NCBI RefSeq assembly: GCF_001552155.1
Contig: NZ_BCQQ01000026.1
Location: 1 to 63,977, forward strand
Reading direction: 5' to 3'
DNA length: 63,977 nt
DNA from: Actinomadura formosensis NBRC 14204
GTDB taxonomy: Bacteria > Actinomycetota > Actinomycetes > Streptosporangiales > Streptosporangiaceae
In this document: positions 42,155-50,877 of the stretch, piece after piece
Position numbering within the stretch: the first letter of the stretch is position 1
Layout of the letters: each line of letters begins with the position of its first letter
Program-made: the position numbers and the translations under genes
The notes under the pieces: generated by a model
The model's input: the letters and a program-made list of their open reading frames with translations, nothing else
Told to the model about the DNA's origin: nothing
Databases searched by the model: none

Positions 42155-44727
42155 CAGGGGTTCTGTCCTGTCGCCGGTGTCTTGGAGGGGGTGACGGTCG
42201 TGGTCACGGTCACGGTCGGGGCCACCTTGGGCGGCGGGTCGTCGTCCGACCCGCCGCCGAAGATCAAGAAGGAGAGGAGGAGGGCCAGCGCGAGGGCGGT
42301 GATCCCCCCGCCGATGAACAGGTTGCGGCCCGCCAGGAGCGTGAGCAGCGCGTTCCGATCGGCCGGCGGGGATTCCTCCACGTCGTCCAGGAACGGGTCG
42401 TCGCGTTCTGGGACGCGGTGCTCCTCCGGGCGGGTGCCGTCGCGGAAGGACGCGTGCTCCGGTTCGCGGTGGGACGTCGAGGGCGCCGGGTTCGGGACCG
42501 TGACGTACTCGACCTCGACGCCGTGGTGCGGGCCGCGGGTGATCTGGTCGGCCAGGACGTCGGGGAGCCCGAGTTCCCTCGCCCGGCGGCGTGCCCCGTC
42601 GAGCAGGACGGGCAGCACCGCGTCCTCGCCGGCCATGTCCAGGACGGCCGCCACCAGCAGCGGCGGGCCGTCCAGCGCGAGCAGTTCCCGCACCTCGGGG
42701 ACGCTCAGACCCGCCCCGGCCCCCGCCCCCCGGTCACCCGCCCGGTAGGCGGTGCCGATGAAGAGCTCGTAGGCGTTGAAACGGTGCTCGGGCGCACTCT
42801 GCCAGGCCGACTCGACCAGCTCGGCCAGGAAGCGGTTCGCCAGCAGCGCCTCGCGGTTGAGGGGCCGCTCGTCGATGCCGTGCCGGCGGTCGTCGAGGAG
42901 GGCGCAGACGGCCATGAGCAGACCCGGATACCCGGGCTTGCCGGGCGGCCCGGCCAGTCCCGTGATCAGATCGGCACTGCCGAACCTCTGGAGCAGCTCC
43001 TCCAGGAGCACCTGCGGCGCGTTCCTGCTGTAGGCGTGCGCCGCCACCTGGAAGACGAGGTCGCGCTGCCCCACCACGGCGGCGACCGCCGGCCAGGGCC
43101 GGAACTCGGTCGCCGCCGCGTCCACCGGCAACGCGCTCAGCACCGGCCCCAGGTCGTCGATCGGGGCGCCGTAGGCCAGGTGCAGGACGATCCGGTAAAG
43201 CTCGGTCTCCTCCTCGGTGGTCGCGTCGCCGGCGGTGACCAGCCGGTGGATCGTCTCGTGGAACGTTCTGGTCTCCAGCAGCAGCGCGCGGACCTTCTCG
43301 TCCCCCGCGCGGTCCCGGGAGACGCGCCACCGGTCATGGGCGGCGTGCATGAAGTGCCGGGCCGCGCGGCTCTGGCCGTCCGCCGCCAGCTGCGCGGCCC
43401 AGCGGAGGACATCGTCCGGCGGCATACCGCGCAGCACCTCGCCGATGGTGGGGTCGGCCGTCAGCTCGACCTCGAACCAGAGCGCGAAGTACACCGCCGC
43501 GTACCGGTGCGTCGGGGTGACCTCCGCCAGCCCGCCGAACCAGTTCGCGAGGACGCGGGACGCCTCGGTGGCCGTGATGCCCAGCCGCCGCGCCGCGTCC
43601 GCCAGGTGCTCGGGCGCGTCCCGCGACTCGCCGGCCTCGGCCAGGTACCGTTCCGCCGCGATGCCGCGCAGCGTCCGGCCGGCGTTGCCCAGGCCGGGCG
43701 GCGGGCCGGCGGCCCAGCGGTTCAGCCGCCCGGCGAGTTCGGCCACGCCGGCGTGCCGCAGCTCGGCCCGCATCCGTTCCTGCCCGGACGGCCCGTCGAG
43801 ATGCCGGCGCGCGTCGTCGTCCAGCGTCCCGTCGAGCGCGCGGTCGATGAGGTCCAGCACCTTGGTCGCCCGCTGGTGCTCGGCCTCCACCCAGTCCAGC
43901 AGCGCGGCGGGGGTGCGCGGCGGGCGCTGCGGCGGGGTCAGCGAGGCGGCCGGCAGGGCGGCGAGCAGCGCCGCGGCCCGACTGAACCGGGGGTCGCCGC
44001 TCGCCGCGGTGGTCAGCGGGACCCGCCCGCGCCGGGCGTCGTCGGTGTCCAGCACCAGCAGGCGGGGTTGCAGCTCCTGCCGGGTGACCTTCGCGCCCAG
44101 CATCATCGTCCACGGTGCGTCGCCGGCCGCCCCGTCCAGCCGGCGCACCAGCCCGGCGACCAGGTCGAGGTCCTCCGGCGCGATGTCGGCCAGGTAGCGG
44201 TCGGCGGGCGCGCAGAGCACACCGGCCAGCAGCCCCGCCAGCGGCTCGGGCCGCACCGGCAGCGCCTCCAGGTCCGCGGCGGCCGGCTTCCAGAGCTCAC
44301 CGGCGTCCAGGTCGGGCAGGGACCCCGGCAGGCCGGGGATCCGCTCGGGCGTGACCCAGCCCGGCCAGCGGTGCAGGCCGAGCGCCAGCCACGCGTCCAC
44401 CGCGGCGGCGGGGCCGACGAGCGCGTGGACCAGCTGGGAGATCCGGCCGTTGGCGTCCCGGGCCGGCAGCAGCCGCAGCACGGCGCCGTGATCGCCGCGC
44501 CGGCCCAGCCGCAGCGCGCCCAGCGCGACGCACTCGGCCGCGCCGTGGTGCCACTGCCCGACGGCCACGTCACCGCCGACCAGGCGGTCGTTCCACCGCC
44601 GCAGGCCGTCCGGGTCCAGCGAGGTGGCGACGGGGCCGAGGCCGCTGCCGCCGATGAGCAGCCGGTCCGACCAGGCGAAGACGATCTGGTCGACGCGGCC
44701 GACCCGGTTCGGGGATCCGGTCGTCAT
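42154..44727 (-). CDS. GTPase-associated protein 1 (GAP1)-like protein
   Basis: 857 residues from ATG 44727, overlapping the GTPase stop by 4 bases. The N-terminus (DQIVFAWSDRLLIGGSGLGP, YGGxDVAVGQWHHGAAECVA-like stretch) matches GAP1 N-terminal type 2 domains; a long helical middle (GAP1-M/C) follows, and one transmembrane helix lies near 803-827 (IGGGITALALALLLSFLIFG) with a Pro/Thr tail. GAP1 proteins occur with double-GTPases in predicted actinobacterial conflict systems and are thought to act on or with the GTPase. The family name comes from knowledge of these systems and should be checked by profile search. Confidence 0.75.
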   Translation of the reverse strand: MTTGSPNRVGRVDQIVFAWSDRLLIGGSGLGPVATSLDPDGLRRWNDRLVGGDVAVGQWHHGAAECVALGALRLGRRGDHGAVLRLLPARDANGRISQLVHALVGPAAAVDAWLALGLHRWPGWVTPERIPGLPGSLPDLDAGELWKPAAADLEALPVRPEPLAGLLAGVLCAPADRYLADIAPEDLDLVAGLVRRLDGAAGDAPWTMMLGAKVTRQELQPRLLVLDTDDARRGRVPLTTAASGDPRFSRAAALLAALPAASLTPPQRPPRTPAALLDWVEAEHQRATKVLDLIDRALDGTLDDDARRHLDGPSGQERMRAELRHAGVAELAGRLNRWAAGPPPGLGNAGRTLRGIAAERYLAEAGESRDAPEHLADAARRLGITATEASRVLANWFGGLAEVTPTHRYAAVYFALWFEVELTADPTIGEVLRGMPPDDVLRWAAQLAADGQSRAARHFMHAAHDRWRVSRDRAGDEKVRALLLETRTFHETIHRLVTAGDATTEEETELYRIVLHLAYGAPIDDLGPVLSALPVDAAATEFRPWPAVAAVVGQRDLVFQVAAHAYSRNAPQVLLEELLQRFGSADLITGLAGPPGKPGYPGLLMAVCALLDDRRHGIDERPLNREALLANRFLAELVESAWQSAPEHRFNAYELFIGTAYRAGDRGAGAGAGLSVPEVRELLALDGPPLLVAAVLDMAGEDAVLPVLLDGARRRARELGLPDVLADQITRGPHHGVEVEYVTVPNPAPSTSHREPEHASFRDGTRPEEHRVPERDDPFLDDVEESPPADRNALLTLLAGRNLFIGGGITALALALLLSFLIFGGGSDDDPPPKVAPTVTVTTTVTPSKTPATGQNP

Positions 44728-46037
44728 GAGTCCTCCGGTCCGGGGCCGAGGCTCTCCCGTGGGAGCACGCCCTTCATCGCGAGCAGGGACAGCAGCGGGC
44801 GGAGCACCCGCTGGCGGCGGAACGACTTCTCCGGGTACTCGCCGTCCTGCGCCTCGACGCCGGTGGCCGAGGCGAAGTGGAGCGTGGAGTCCGCGCACTT
44901 CTGGACGGGGACGAGCCACGACTCCGCCCCGCGCGACTTGAGGAAGGCGTAGGCGTCCTCGGACTCCCGCTCGACCGTGTGCAGTTCGAGGTCGTCCCTG
45001 CGGCCGAGCCACTGGTCGACCTCCTTGAACACGCGCAGCGTGTCCGACTTGGCGACCACCATGGCGGCGGGGATCGGCAGGAACTCCCGGCCGCGCCCGG
45101 GGTGGACGTGCGCGAGGTGGGACAGCACCGCGGTGAACCCCGGGTCGTCGGTCCGCCGGCCGTGCCTGACATCGAGGCCCCACCCGTCCGCCACGAAGAT
45201 CAGCGCGTCCGCGATGGCCATGAAGGGGGTGGACACGGCGGTGTCGCCGCGGGTGAAGATCTCACCGGGCACATCGAAGATCAGGAGTGCGTAGCTCTCC
45301 CCGCTGTGCCCGCTGGTGATCCGGTACGCGCAGGTGAACTCCACCTTCTCGTTGAAGAACCGGGTGGGCGGCGGCACCTTGCGGTCGTTCAGGAGGCCGA
45401 GCTGGTGCCGGGCGAACAGCTCCTGCTGCAGGCGCGGGTCGAGCGGGAGCACGTCCAGCCGGTGGGAGATCTTCAGCGCGGACTGGCCGAGCTCCTCCGT
45501 CATCGCCCACAGGAGATGGGACTTGCCCGAGCCGGCCTTCCCCACCATGCCGACGATCAGCGTCGTCAGGCCGCCGAGGGAGGCCGGGATGAAGTGGTCC
45601 TCCGCGGTGTTCTCGCAGACCCGCCAGGCGTGCATGGTCCGGTTGCGCCAGCGGACCTCGCTCTCGCCGGGCTCGCGCCGCAACGCGATCTCGTCTCCGT
45701 CCTCATCCCGGTTCACCAGGGGGGCGGTGTCCCAGTCGAACTCGCTGAGGCAGTACGGGCACACCATCGTGCGGCCGGGAGGATCATCGGGCGGGCCCGG
45801 CTTGCGGGGCCGGTGCGAGGACGCCGTTTCGGCCGCCGGGGGGTCGTCGTCCTCGGGCACCGCCGGGCCCGCTCCGGGGGACGGCGGCGGAGGCGGTTCG
45901 GCCGGCTGCTCGGGCGGCGGGGGCACCGTGACGGGGGTGTCGGCCAGTGCGTCCCCCGACCCGATCGGCGGCATCACGTAGGGCGCCTCGTCGCGCTTGG
46001 GCGGCATCTTCGGACGCGGTGCTTCGAGATCGCTCAC
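44724..46037 (-). CDS. TRAFAC-type GTPase with CPYC N-terminus (first copy)
   Basis: 437 residues from GTG 46037, two bases after the pseudokinase stop, with GGTGAGG upstream. A Pro-rich disordered region of about 90 residues precedes VCPYCLSEFDW (half zinc ribbon). The P-loop is GMVGKAGSGKSHLL, the switch LIFDVPGEIF, and the specificity motif VVAKSDTLR (Ala-Lys-Ser-Asp, a variant of NKxD). The C-terminal FASATGVEA and VLRPLLSLLAMKGVLPR are shared with the paralogue at 38143. It is assigned as the double-GTPase partner of GAP1. The variant NKxD could relax guanine specificity. Confidence 0.82.
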   Translation of the reverse strand: MSDLEAPRPKMPPKRDEAPYVMPPIGSGDALADTPVTVPPPPEQPAEPPPPPSPGAGPAVPEDDDPPAAETASSHRPRKPGPPDDPPGRTMVCPYCLSEFDWDTAPLVNRDEDGDEIALRREPGESEVRWRNRTMHAWRVCENTAEDHFIPASLGGLTTLIVGMVGKAGSGKSHLLWAMTEELGQSALKISHRLDVLPLDPRLQQELFARHQLGLLNDRKVPPPTRFFNEKVEFTCAYRITSGHSGESYALLIFDVPGEIFTRGDTAVSTPFMAIADALIFVADGWGLDVRHGRRTDDPGFTAVLSHLAHVHPGRGREFLPIPAAMVVAKSDTLRVFKEVDQWLGRRDDLELHTVERESEDAYAFLKSRGAESWLVPVQKCADSTLHFASATGVEAQDGEYPEKSFRRQRVLRPLLSLLAMKGVLPRESLGPGPEDS

Positions 46038-46039
46038 GG

Positions 46040-47083
46040 TTACCTCACCACCAGGACGAGAACGACGATGACCACGGCGAGCACGCCGAAGAGAAGCCAC
46101 AACGTTGAACCGCCGCCACTCGGCGGGGCCGGCTCCGGCTGCGGCCCATGGTGGGACGCGCCGGTCCGCTGGGGCCGCACCGGCTCGGGCACGGCCCGCC
46201 CGCGCCGCCGGAACTCCCGCTGCTGCCGGCGCAGCTCGCGGAACTCCATGCGGTGGGGGTGGTCTCCGGCCCGCTGCTCGTCCGGGACGGAAGGCGGCGC
46301 CGCGGTCGCCTTCGCGGGTGGCGGCGGAGGCTTCGGGCTGGTCCGCCAGAGCCGGTCCGCCATCTCCTTCGGGGCCGGAGCGTGACCGGGCCGGGCGTGC
46401 AGCGCCGGTTCGAGAGCCTCCGCCAGGCCGGCATCGACCCGCGCGAGTTCCTGGGTCATGGCCGCGGGCGTGCCGCCGCCGGCGCGTCCGGTGGCCAGGC
46501 GGTGCAGCAGCCGCGCGGCGGCCAGCACGTCGGGGGCGTCGCCGGGGGGCAGCCCGGTGGGCGAGCCCAGCGCGGACCCGTGCAGCGCCTCGACCGGGCC
46601 GAGCGGCTCCACGTGGCCGAACTCCTGGAGTTCGATGCGGACGCCGTCCCAGAACACGCTGTCCGCCGAGACGGCCCGGTGCGCGAAGCCGAGGTCCGCG
46701 AGCACGGCCAGCGCGCCGAACAGGTCGCGCGCCGCCCTGCCGAGCTCGGCCGCGTCGAACCGGAGCGCGGGATCGCACCTGGAGATCGGTTTGCCGCGCC
46801 GGGTGACCATGAGGCAGACCGGATCCTGCGCGGTCTGGAAGCCCAGCAGCCTGCCGAACGCGGGGTGCTGCCCGCTGATCCGGCCGTAGGCGTCGGCCTC
46901 CCGCCGCAGCACCTTCGTGCCGGTGGGCGACACGGCGGTCTTCAGCAGGCAGTCGCGGCCGTCGGCCTGGCCGTAGCGGTGGGCGAAGAGAGCGTCCTCG
47001 TGCCGGAGGTCACCGTCGACGAAGGTGAGCTCGACCCGGCCGGAATGCCCCAAGGACTTCTGCAGGACGAACTTTTCTTCCAC
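46040..47083 (-). CDS. Tail-anchored pseudokinase (first copy), operon leader
   Basis: 347 residues, ATG start. A kinase-like N-lobe is present (KFVLQKSLGHSGRVELTFVD, DCLLKTAVSPTGT), then ADLGFAHRAVSADSVFWDG in place of HRDLKPxN, and ELQEFGH in place of DFG, so it is catalytically dead. A Pro- and Arg-rich linker with an RRQQREFRRRGR coil leads to the C-terminal transmembrane helix LWLLFGVLAVVIVVLVLVV. It has the same architecture as 39255-40406. It begins the seven-gene operon under the promoter at 47126-47155, and the GTPase follows after two bases. Confidence 0.77.
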   Translation of the reverse strand: MEEKFVLQKSLGHSGRVELTFVDGDLRHEDALFAHRYGQADGRDCLLKTAVSPTGTKVLRREADAYGRISGQHPAFGRLLGFQTAQDPVCLMVTRRGKPISRCDPALRFDAAELGRAARDLFGALAVLADLGFAHRAVSADSVFWDGVRIELQEFGHVEPLGPVEALHGSALGSPTGLPPGDAPDVLAAARLLHRLATGRAGGGTPAAMTQELARVDAGLAEALEPALHARPGHAPAPKEMADRLWRTSPKPPPPPAKATAAPPSVPDEQRAGDHPHRMEFRELRRQQREFRRRGRAVPEPVRPQRTGASHHGPQPEPAPPSGGGSTLWLLFGVLAVVIVVLVLVVR

Positions 47084-47125
47084 CGGCGCCCCCGAACGTC
47101 CGATTTGATTGTGACCCTGTGCTCA

Positions 47126-47155
47126 TATTTACGGCATTAGGAGCAAGTAGCTCAA
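47126..47155 (-). promoter_or_regulatory. Promoter of the pseudokinase-GTPase-GAP1 operon
   Basis: Reading the minus strand: TTGAGC (47155-47150), 18-base spacer, TAAATA (47131-47126), about 40 bases upstream of ATG 47083. The -35 box is one arm of the palindrome at 47150-47162. Confidence 0.5.
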
Positions 47156-47162
47156 GTTGAGC
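47150..47162. promoter_or_regulatory. GCTCAA-G-TTGAGC palindrome over the -35 box
   Basis: A perfect 13-base palindrome with one central base overlaps the candidate -35 element of the operon. A repressor or activator could bind here. No regulator gene in the immediate neighbourhood is an obvious owner. Confidence 0.5.
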
Positions 47163-47586
47163 ACGGCAATCGTTGTATCGCCCCTCGCCGCCAGGGGCTC
47201 CCGACCCCGGCCGGAGACTATTTGGACCGTTCCAAAGTCGTCCCGGAAACCGACATCCCCCTTTACCGAATCAGACCGGGTGGTCATGCCTTATTATCTG
47301 CCCCCCGCCCCCAATTGGCCGGATACGGACAAGTCATGCTTATCGGGGAAAACCCGGATACAGAAGAACCCGCCAATCGCTACAAGCCGGCACTCACCCC
47401 CTGGACGTTCGAACCGGAACGGCGCGCCCCTTCGACCACCGCACCCCGTACATCCTCGGCGCCCCGGTGCGGGCAAGTTGTGTCGGATGACTCAGATCGA
47501 TCCCGCTGACCAGGTTGCGGACCACCCGCGGGGAGTGATCGCCGATCTTGGTCTCGGGGGACGCCGGGCGTCACTAGGATCCTGCG

Positions 47587-48867
47587 GTGATCACCAAACG
47601 ATGTCTGGCCGGCGGCGTCCTGCTCGTCATACTGGCCGTCCTGGCGCCGCCCGGCGCACCCCCCGTTTCCGCAGATGACGGTGGTTCCACGGAGCCTCCC
47701 AAGGTCGAGCTCGTGCTCGACGTCAGCGGCTCGATGCGCGCCCGGGACATCGACGGGAACAGCCGGATGGCGGCCGCCCAGCAAGCGTTGAACGAAGTGG
47801 TGGACGCCCTGCCCGCGGAAACGCAGCTGGGCATCCGGGTGCTCGGATCGCAGTACCGGTTCCCCGGCAGTCCCAAGACCGTCGGGTGCAGGGACACCCG
47901 GCAGCTCGCCCCGGTCGGCCCGATGAACAAGGTGGAGGCGAAGACGGCGATCGCGACACTGCGCCCCACCGGCTGGACGCCCATCGGGCTGGCGCTGCGC
48001 GCGGCGGCCCGGGACCTCGGCACCGGGGAGACGACCCGGCGGATCGTCCTCATCACCGACGGCGAGGACACCTGCTCGCCCCCCGACCCCTGCGACGTGG
48101 CCCGCGAACTGGCCGCCCAGGGGACGCACCTGGTGGTGGACACCCTCGGGCTCACCCTGGACGACAAGGTCCGCCGGCAGCTCACCTGCATCGCCGACGC
48201 CACCGGCGGAACCTACACGGCCGTCCAGCACCAGCAGGAGCTGACCGGCCGCCTCAACCAGCTCGTCCAGCGGGCCGGCGCGACCTACAAGCAGACCCCG
48301 CGGCAGGTGGCCGGGGCCGCGCAGTGCGCCAACGCCCCGGTGCTCACGCCCGGCGTGTACACCGACCGGGAACGGTTCAGCGAGCACCGCTGGTACCGGG
48401 TGCAGGTGGCGCCGGGGCAGGAACTGCGCGCCTCCATCAGCATCGCGCTCGACCGGCAGCTGAACCCCGATCACGGGGTGCTGCTGCGCGCGGTGTCCCC
48501 CGGCGGGCAGGAACTCGTCCGCGGCACCGACGCGGGCAGCGGCCGCACCGACGTGCTGTCCACCGGCCTGCGCTGGCCGGACCAGCGGCCCGAGACGGAC
48601 GCGTCGCCCGCGCCGGACGGCGAGTCCGCCGCAAAGCCGGTCTGCCTGGTGGTCAGCAACTCCTTCTCCGCCCCCGCCCACGTGCGGACGGCGCCCGGCA
48701 TGCCGCTGGAGCTGACCGTCGACCTGGTGCCGTCCTCGGACGCGCCGGGCGGGCCCGACCTGGGCCGCGGCTGGCTGCTGCTGGTCGTGCTCACCGGAAC
48801 CGGCCTGGGCGCCGGCCTCGTCATCGGCTGGCTCGCCCGCTGGCGCGCCGCCGGGAGGGAGAACTGA
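47587..48867 (+). CDS. Secreted, membrane-anchored vWA domain protein
   Basis: 426 residues, GTG start. Signal peptide about 1-29 (LAGGVLLVILAVLAPPGAPP), then a von Willebrand A domain with the MIDAS LDVSGSM at about 45, TGWTPIG (MIDAS Thr) and IVLITDGEDTCSPPDPC (MIDAS Asp). A beta-rich middle part follows, and a C-terminal helix (GWLLLVVLTGTGLGAGLVIG) with a basic tail anchors it outside the membrane. The next gene starts two bases after its stop. Extracytoplasmic vWA proteins bind ligands through a metal ion. Divergent from the GTPase/GAP1 operon; vWA proteins are known neighbours of such systems. Confidence 0.85.
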   Translation: MITKRCLAGGVLLVILAVLAPPGAPPVSADDGGSTEPPKVELVLDVSGSMRARDIDGNSRMAAAQQALNEVVDALPAETQLGIRVLGSQYRFPGSPKTVGCRDTRQLAPVGPMNKVEAKTAIATLRPTGWTPIGLALRAAARDLGTGETTRRIVLITDGEDTCSPPDPCDVARELAAQGTHLVVDTLGLTLDDKVRRQLTCIADATGGTYTAVQHQQELTGRLNQLVQRAGATYKQTPRQVAGAAQCANAPVLTPGVYTDRERFSEHRWYRVQVAPGQELRASISIALDRQLNPDHGVLLRAVSPGGQELVRGTDAGSGRTDVLSTGLRWPDQRPETDASPAPDGESAAKPVCLVVSNSFSAPAHVRTAPGMPLELTVDLVPSSDAPGGPDLGRGWLLLVVLTGTGLGAGLVIGWLARWRAAGREN

Positions 48868-48869
48868 CC

Positions 48870-49649
48870 ATGCGCGCCGCCCCCCTCGCCGCCCTGCCCG
48901 CCGCCTTCCTGCTGTCCGCCGGACCGGCCGCCGCAGACGCCCCCTCCCCCACGATCGGCACCGCCGGGACGTCCTTCCTGACGGCCACCACCGTGGAACC
49001 AGACCGACCGGTCCGCGTGTCCGCCTCCACCGGCGACCACCTGTACTGGTCATTCGCCGCCGCCGCCGGACAAACCGGCCGGATCACGGTGACCGTCGCA
49101 CTGCCCCCGCCGACGAACCGCCACGGCGCCGCAACCTACACAGCCGACATCTTCGACGGGCTCCGCCGCCGCCAGGCGTGCACCGCCGGCCCGCAGAACG
49201 CGACAGCGAACACCGGCGCCACCAGCGTCAAACTCCGCTGCACGCTCCGGCAAGTCCGCGCCTGGGCCGAACCATGGTCCGACGACCCGCTACCGGGCAC
49301 CTACTACCTGCGGCTGTCGGCGAGCGACCTGCCCGAGCAGGACCTCGGCCTGCCGATCCGGGTGGACGTGCGGATCACCACGAAGGACGGTGCCGCACAG
49401 CCGGCGGGCGCGAAGCTGGAGGCACCGCTGTCCCCGGCCGTCAACCCGGGGGCCACGCTGGCCCCGGACGCCGCACCGCCGGCGTCGCCGTCCGCCGTCA
49501 GCTCGGCACCGAAACCGGCCGACCGTGTCAAGGGCTGGTTCTCCTGGCCGTCCAGCCGATGGTGGTGGACACTCGGCGGCGGCGTCCTCGCCGCCGTCGC
49601 GGCCGTGGCGGGCTACAGCCTGACCCGCCGTCCGCACCACTGGCTCTGA
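48870..49649 (+). CDS. Exported single-pass protein paired with the vWA protein
   Basis: 259 residues from ATG 48870, two bases after the vWA stop. Signal peptide 1-22 (LAALPAAFLLSAGPAAADA), then a beta-rich extracellular part (DHLYWSFAAAAGQTGRITVT, GTYYLRLSASDLPEQDLGLP), a Pro/Ala linker and a C-terminal transmembrane helix (WWTLGGGVLAAVAAVAGYSL) with a short basic tail. The layout mirrors its vWA neighbour, so both ectodomains probably associate at the cell surface. No family is recognised. Confidence 0.78.
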   Translation: MRAAPLAALPAAFLLSAGPAAADAPSPTIGTAGTSFLTATTVEPDRPVRVSASTGDHLYWSFAAAAGQTGRITVTVALPPPTNRHGAATYTADIFDGLRRRQACTAGPQNATANTGATSVKLRCTLRQVRAWAEPWSDDPLPGTYYLRLSASDLPEQDLGLPIRVDVRITTKDGAAQPAGAKLEAPLSPAVNPGATLAPDAAPPASPSAVSSAPKPADRVKGWFSWPSSRWWWTLGGGVLAAVAAVAGYSLTRRPHHWL

Positions 49650-49656
49650 CCCCCCA

Positions 49657-49691
49657 GGGCGGCCGGGCACCCCAAGGGCACCCGGCCGCCC
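49657..49691 (+). terminator. 11-bp stem hairpin after the vWA pair
   Basis: GGGCGGCCGGG (49657-49667) pairs with 49681-49691 across a 13-base loop, 8 bases after the stop codon. It also faces the minus-strand HxlR gene ending at 49767. Confidence 0.8.
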
Positions 49692-49766
49692 AGGCCCGGC
49701 TCGGCCGAGACGACCCGCGCGAGTCCGGCTCCTCCGGTTACTTCCCTTTGCGGAGCCGGGCTCGCG

Positions 49767-50153
49767 TTATCCGGCGCGGTCGATGCGGGCGGCGTTGTCG
49801 TATGACTCGCGAGCGTCGAGCAGTTCGTCCCAGTGCTCCTCCGCCCACGCACACGCGGACGCCATCGGCCCGAGCATGCTGCGGCCCAGCGGAGTCAACT
49901 CGTACTCGACGTGCGGACTGGCCTCGGCGTAGACGGTGCGCTTGACCAGACCGTCCCGTTCGAGGGACCGCAGCGACTGGGTGAGCACCTTGGGAGTGAC
50001 GCGGCTCAGCGGTACGCGCAGCTCGGAGAACCGGCGCGGCCCGTGCTCAAGGCAGCGGATGATGAGCGCCGACCACTTGTCGCCGAATCGAATCGGATTG
50101 AGCGAGGACGGGCACAGCTCATCGAACATGTCCGCGGGCAGGGGCTCCCTCAT
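49767..50153 (-). CDS. HxlR family transcriptional regulator
   Basis: 128 residues from ATG 50153. Winged HTH of HxlR type: CPSSLNPIRFGDKWSALIIR, CLEHGPRRFSELRVPLSRVT, VLTQSLRSLERDGLVKRTVY, VEYELTPLGRSML. HxlR proteins respond to aldehydes or other electrophiles and usually control a divergently encoded oxidoreductase, which is what lies next to it at 50254. The 100-base intergenic region should hold the operator, but I see no strong palindrome. Confidence 0.87.
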   Translation of the reverse strand: MREPLPADMFDELCPSSLNPIRFGDKWSALIIRCLEHGPRRFSELRVPLSRVTPKVLTQSLRSLERDGLVKRTVYAEASPHVEYELTPLGRSMLGPMASACAWAEEHWDELLDARESYDNAARIDRAG

Positions 50154-50253
50154 GGCCTCACGATAGCCGGTACCCCGGTGGTAACCACGGCCCTCGCTAG
50201 CGTCCGTAACTCGGCCGGCGCACGGGCTCCGGCCCAGGTGAGAGGCGATTCCC

Positions 50254-50877
50254 ATGAACATCGTGATCTTTGGCGCGGGCGGCCGGGCCGGACGGCAGGC
50301 CGTCGCCGAGGCGCACCGCCGCGGCCACCAGATCACCGCCGTGGTGCGCGACCCCGCACGCCACGGCGACCTGAGCGACGCGCGGGTCGTGGCGGGCGAC
50401 GTCACGGACTCGGTGAGCATCGAGCACGTGGCCGCCGGACATGACGCCGCCATCAGCGCCGCCGCGGACCTGTCCGCGCCACCGCACGACTTCTTCACCG
50501 CGTCGTCCCGCGCCCTGGCCACCGGCCTGGCGAATGCGGGCGTCCACCGCCTGGCGGTGGTCGGCCTCGCATCGATCATGCCCGGCGCGTCCGGCGCTCC
50601 CCTGATGGACGAACCCGGCTACCCCAACGAGTACCGCTCCTTCTACCTCGGCCACGCGGCGGGCCTTGACGAGCTTCGGACCTGCGACCTCGACTGGGCG
50701 TACGTGGCCCCCGCGGGCGACTTCGACCATAACGGCACCCGCACCGGCCGATACCGCATCGCCGAGCACGGCGACCCGGCCAGCCGGATCACATACGCGG
50801 ACTTCGCGATCGCGCTTCTCGACGAGACCGACACACCCCGCCACCACCGCGCCGCCGTCAGCATCCGGGAAGCGTGA
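50254..50877 (+). CDS. NAD(P)-binding Rossmann oxidoreductase (NmrA/atypical SDR)
   Basis: 207 residues, ATG start. N-terminal dinucleotide motif MNIVIFGAGGRAGRQAVAEA, then AVVRDPARHGDLSDARVVAG, GHDAAISAAADLS and HRLAVVGLASIM. The length and the lack of an SDR YxxxK motif indicate an NAD(P)H-binding family member of YwnB/NmrA type. Divergence from an HxlR regulator suggests a redox or electrophile stress response. The substrate is unknown. Confidence 0.85.
   Translation: MNIVIFGAGGRAGRQAVAEAHRRGHQITAVVRDPARHGDLSDARVVAGDVTDSVSIEHVAAGHDAAISAAADLSAPPHDFFTASSRALATGLANAGVHRLAVVGLASIMPGASGAPLMDEPGYPNEYRSFYLGHAAGLDELRTCDLDWAYVAPAGDFDHNGTRTGRYRIAEHGDPASRITYADFAIALLDETDTPRHHRAAVSIREA

Larger units (their letters stand above)
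47084..47586. other. Divergent intergenic region, 503 bases
   Basis: Holds the promoter of the GTPase operon on the minus strand and presumably that of the vWA pair on the plus strand. Several short frames cross 47157-47680, but none has protein-like composition. Composition is more even than in the flanking genes. Confidence 0.5.

Noticed and set aside
47157..47680. 173-codon plus-strand frame in the intergenic region
   Set aside because: Runs into the vWA gene in a different frame and has no protein-like pattern.
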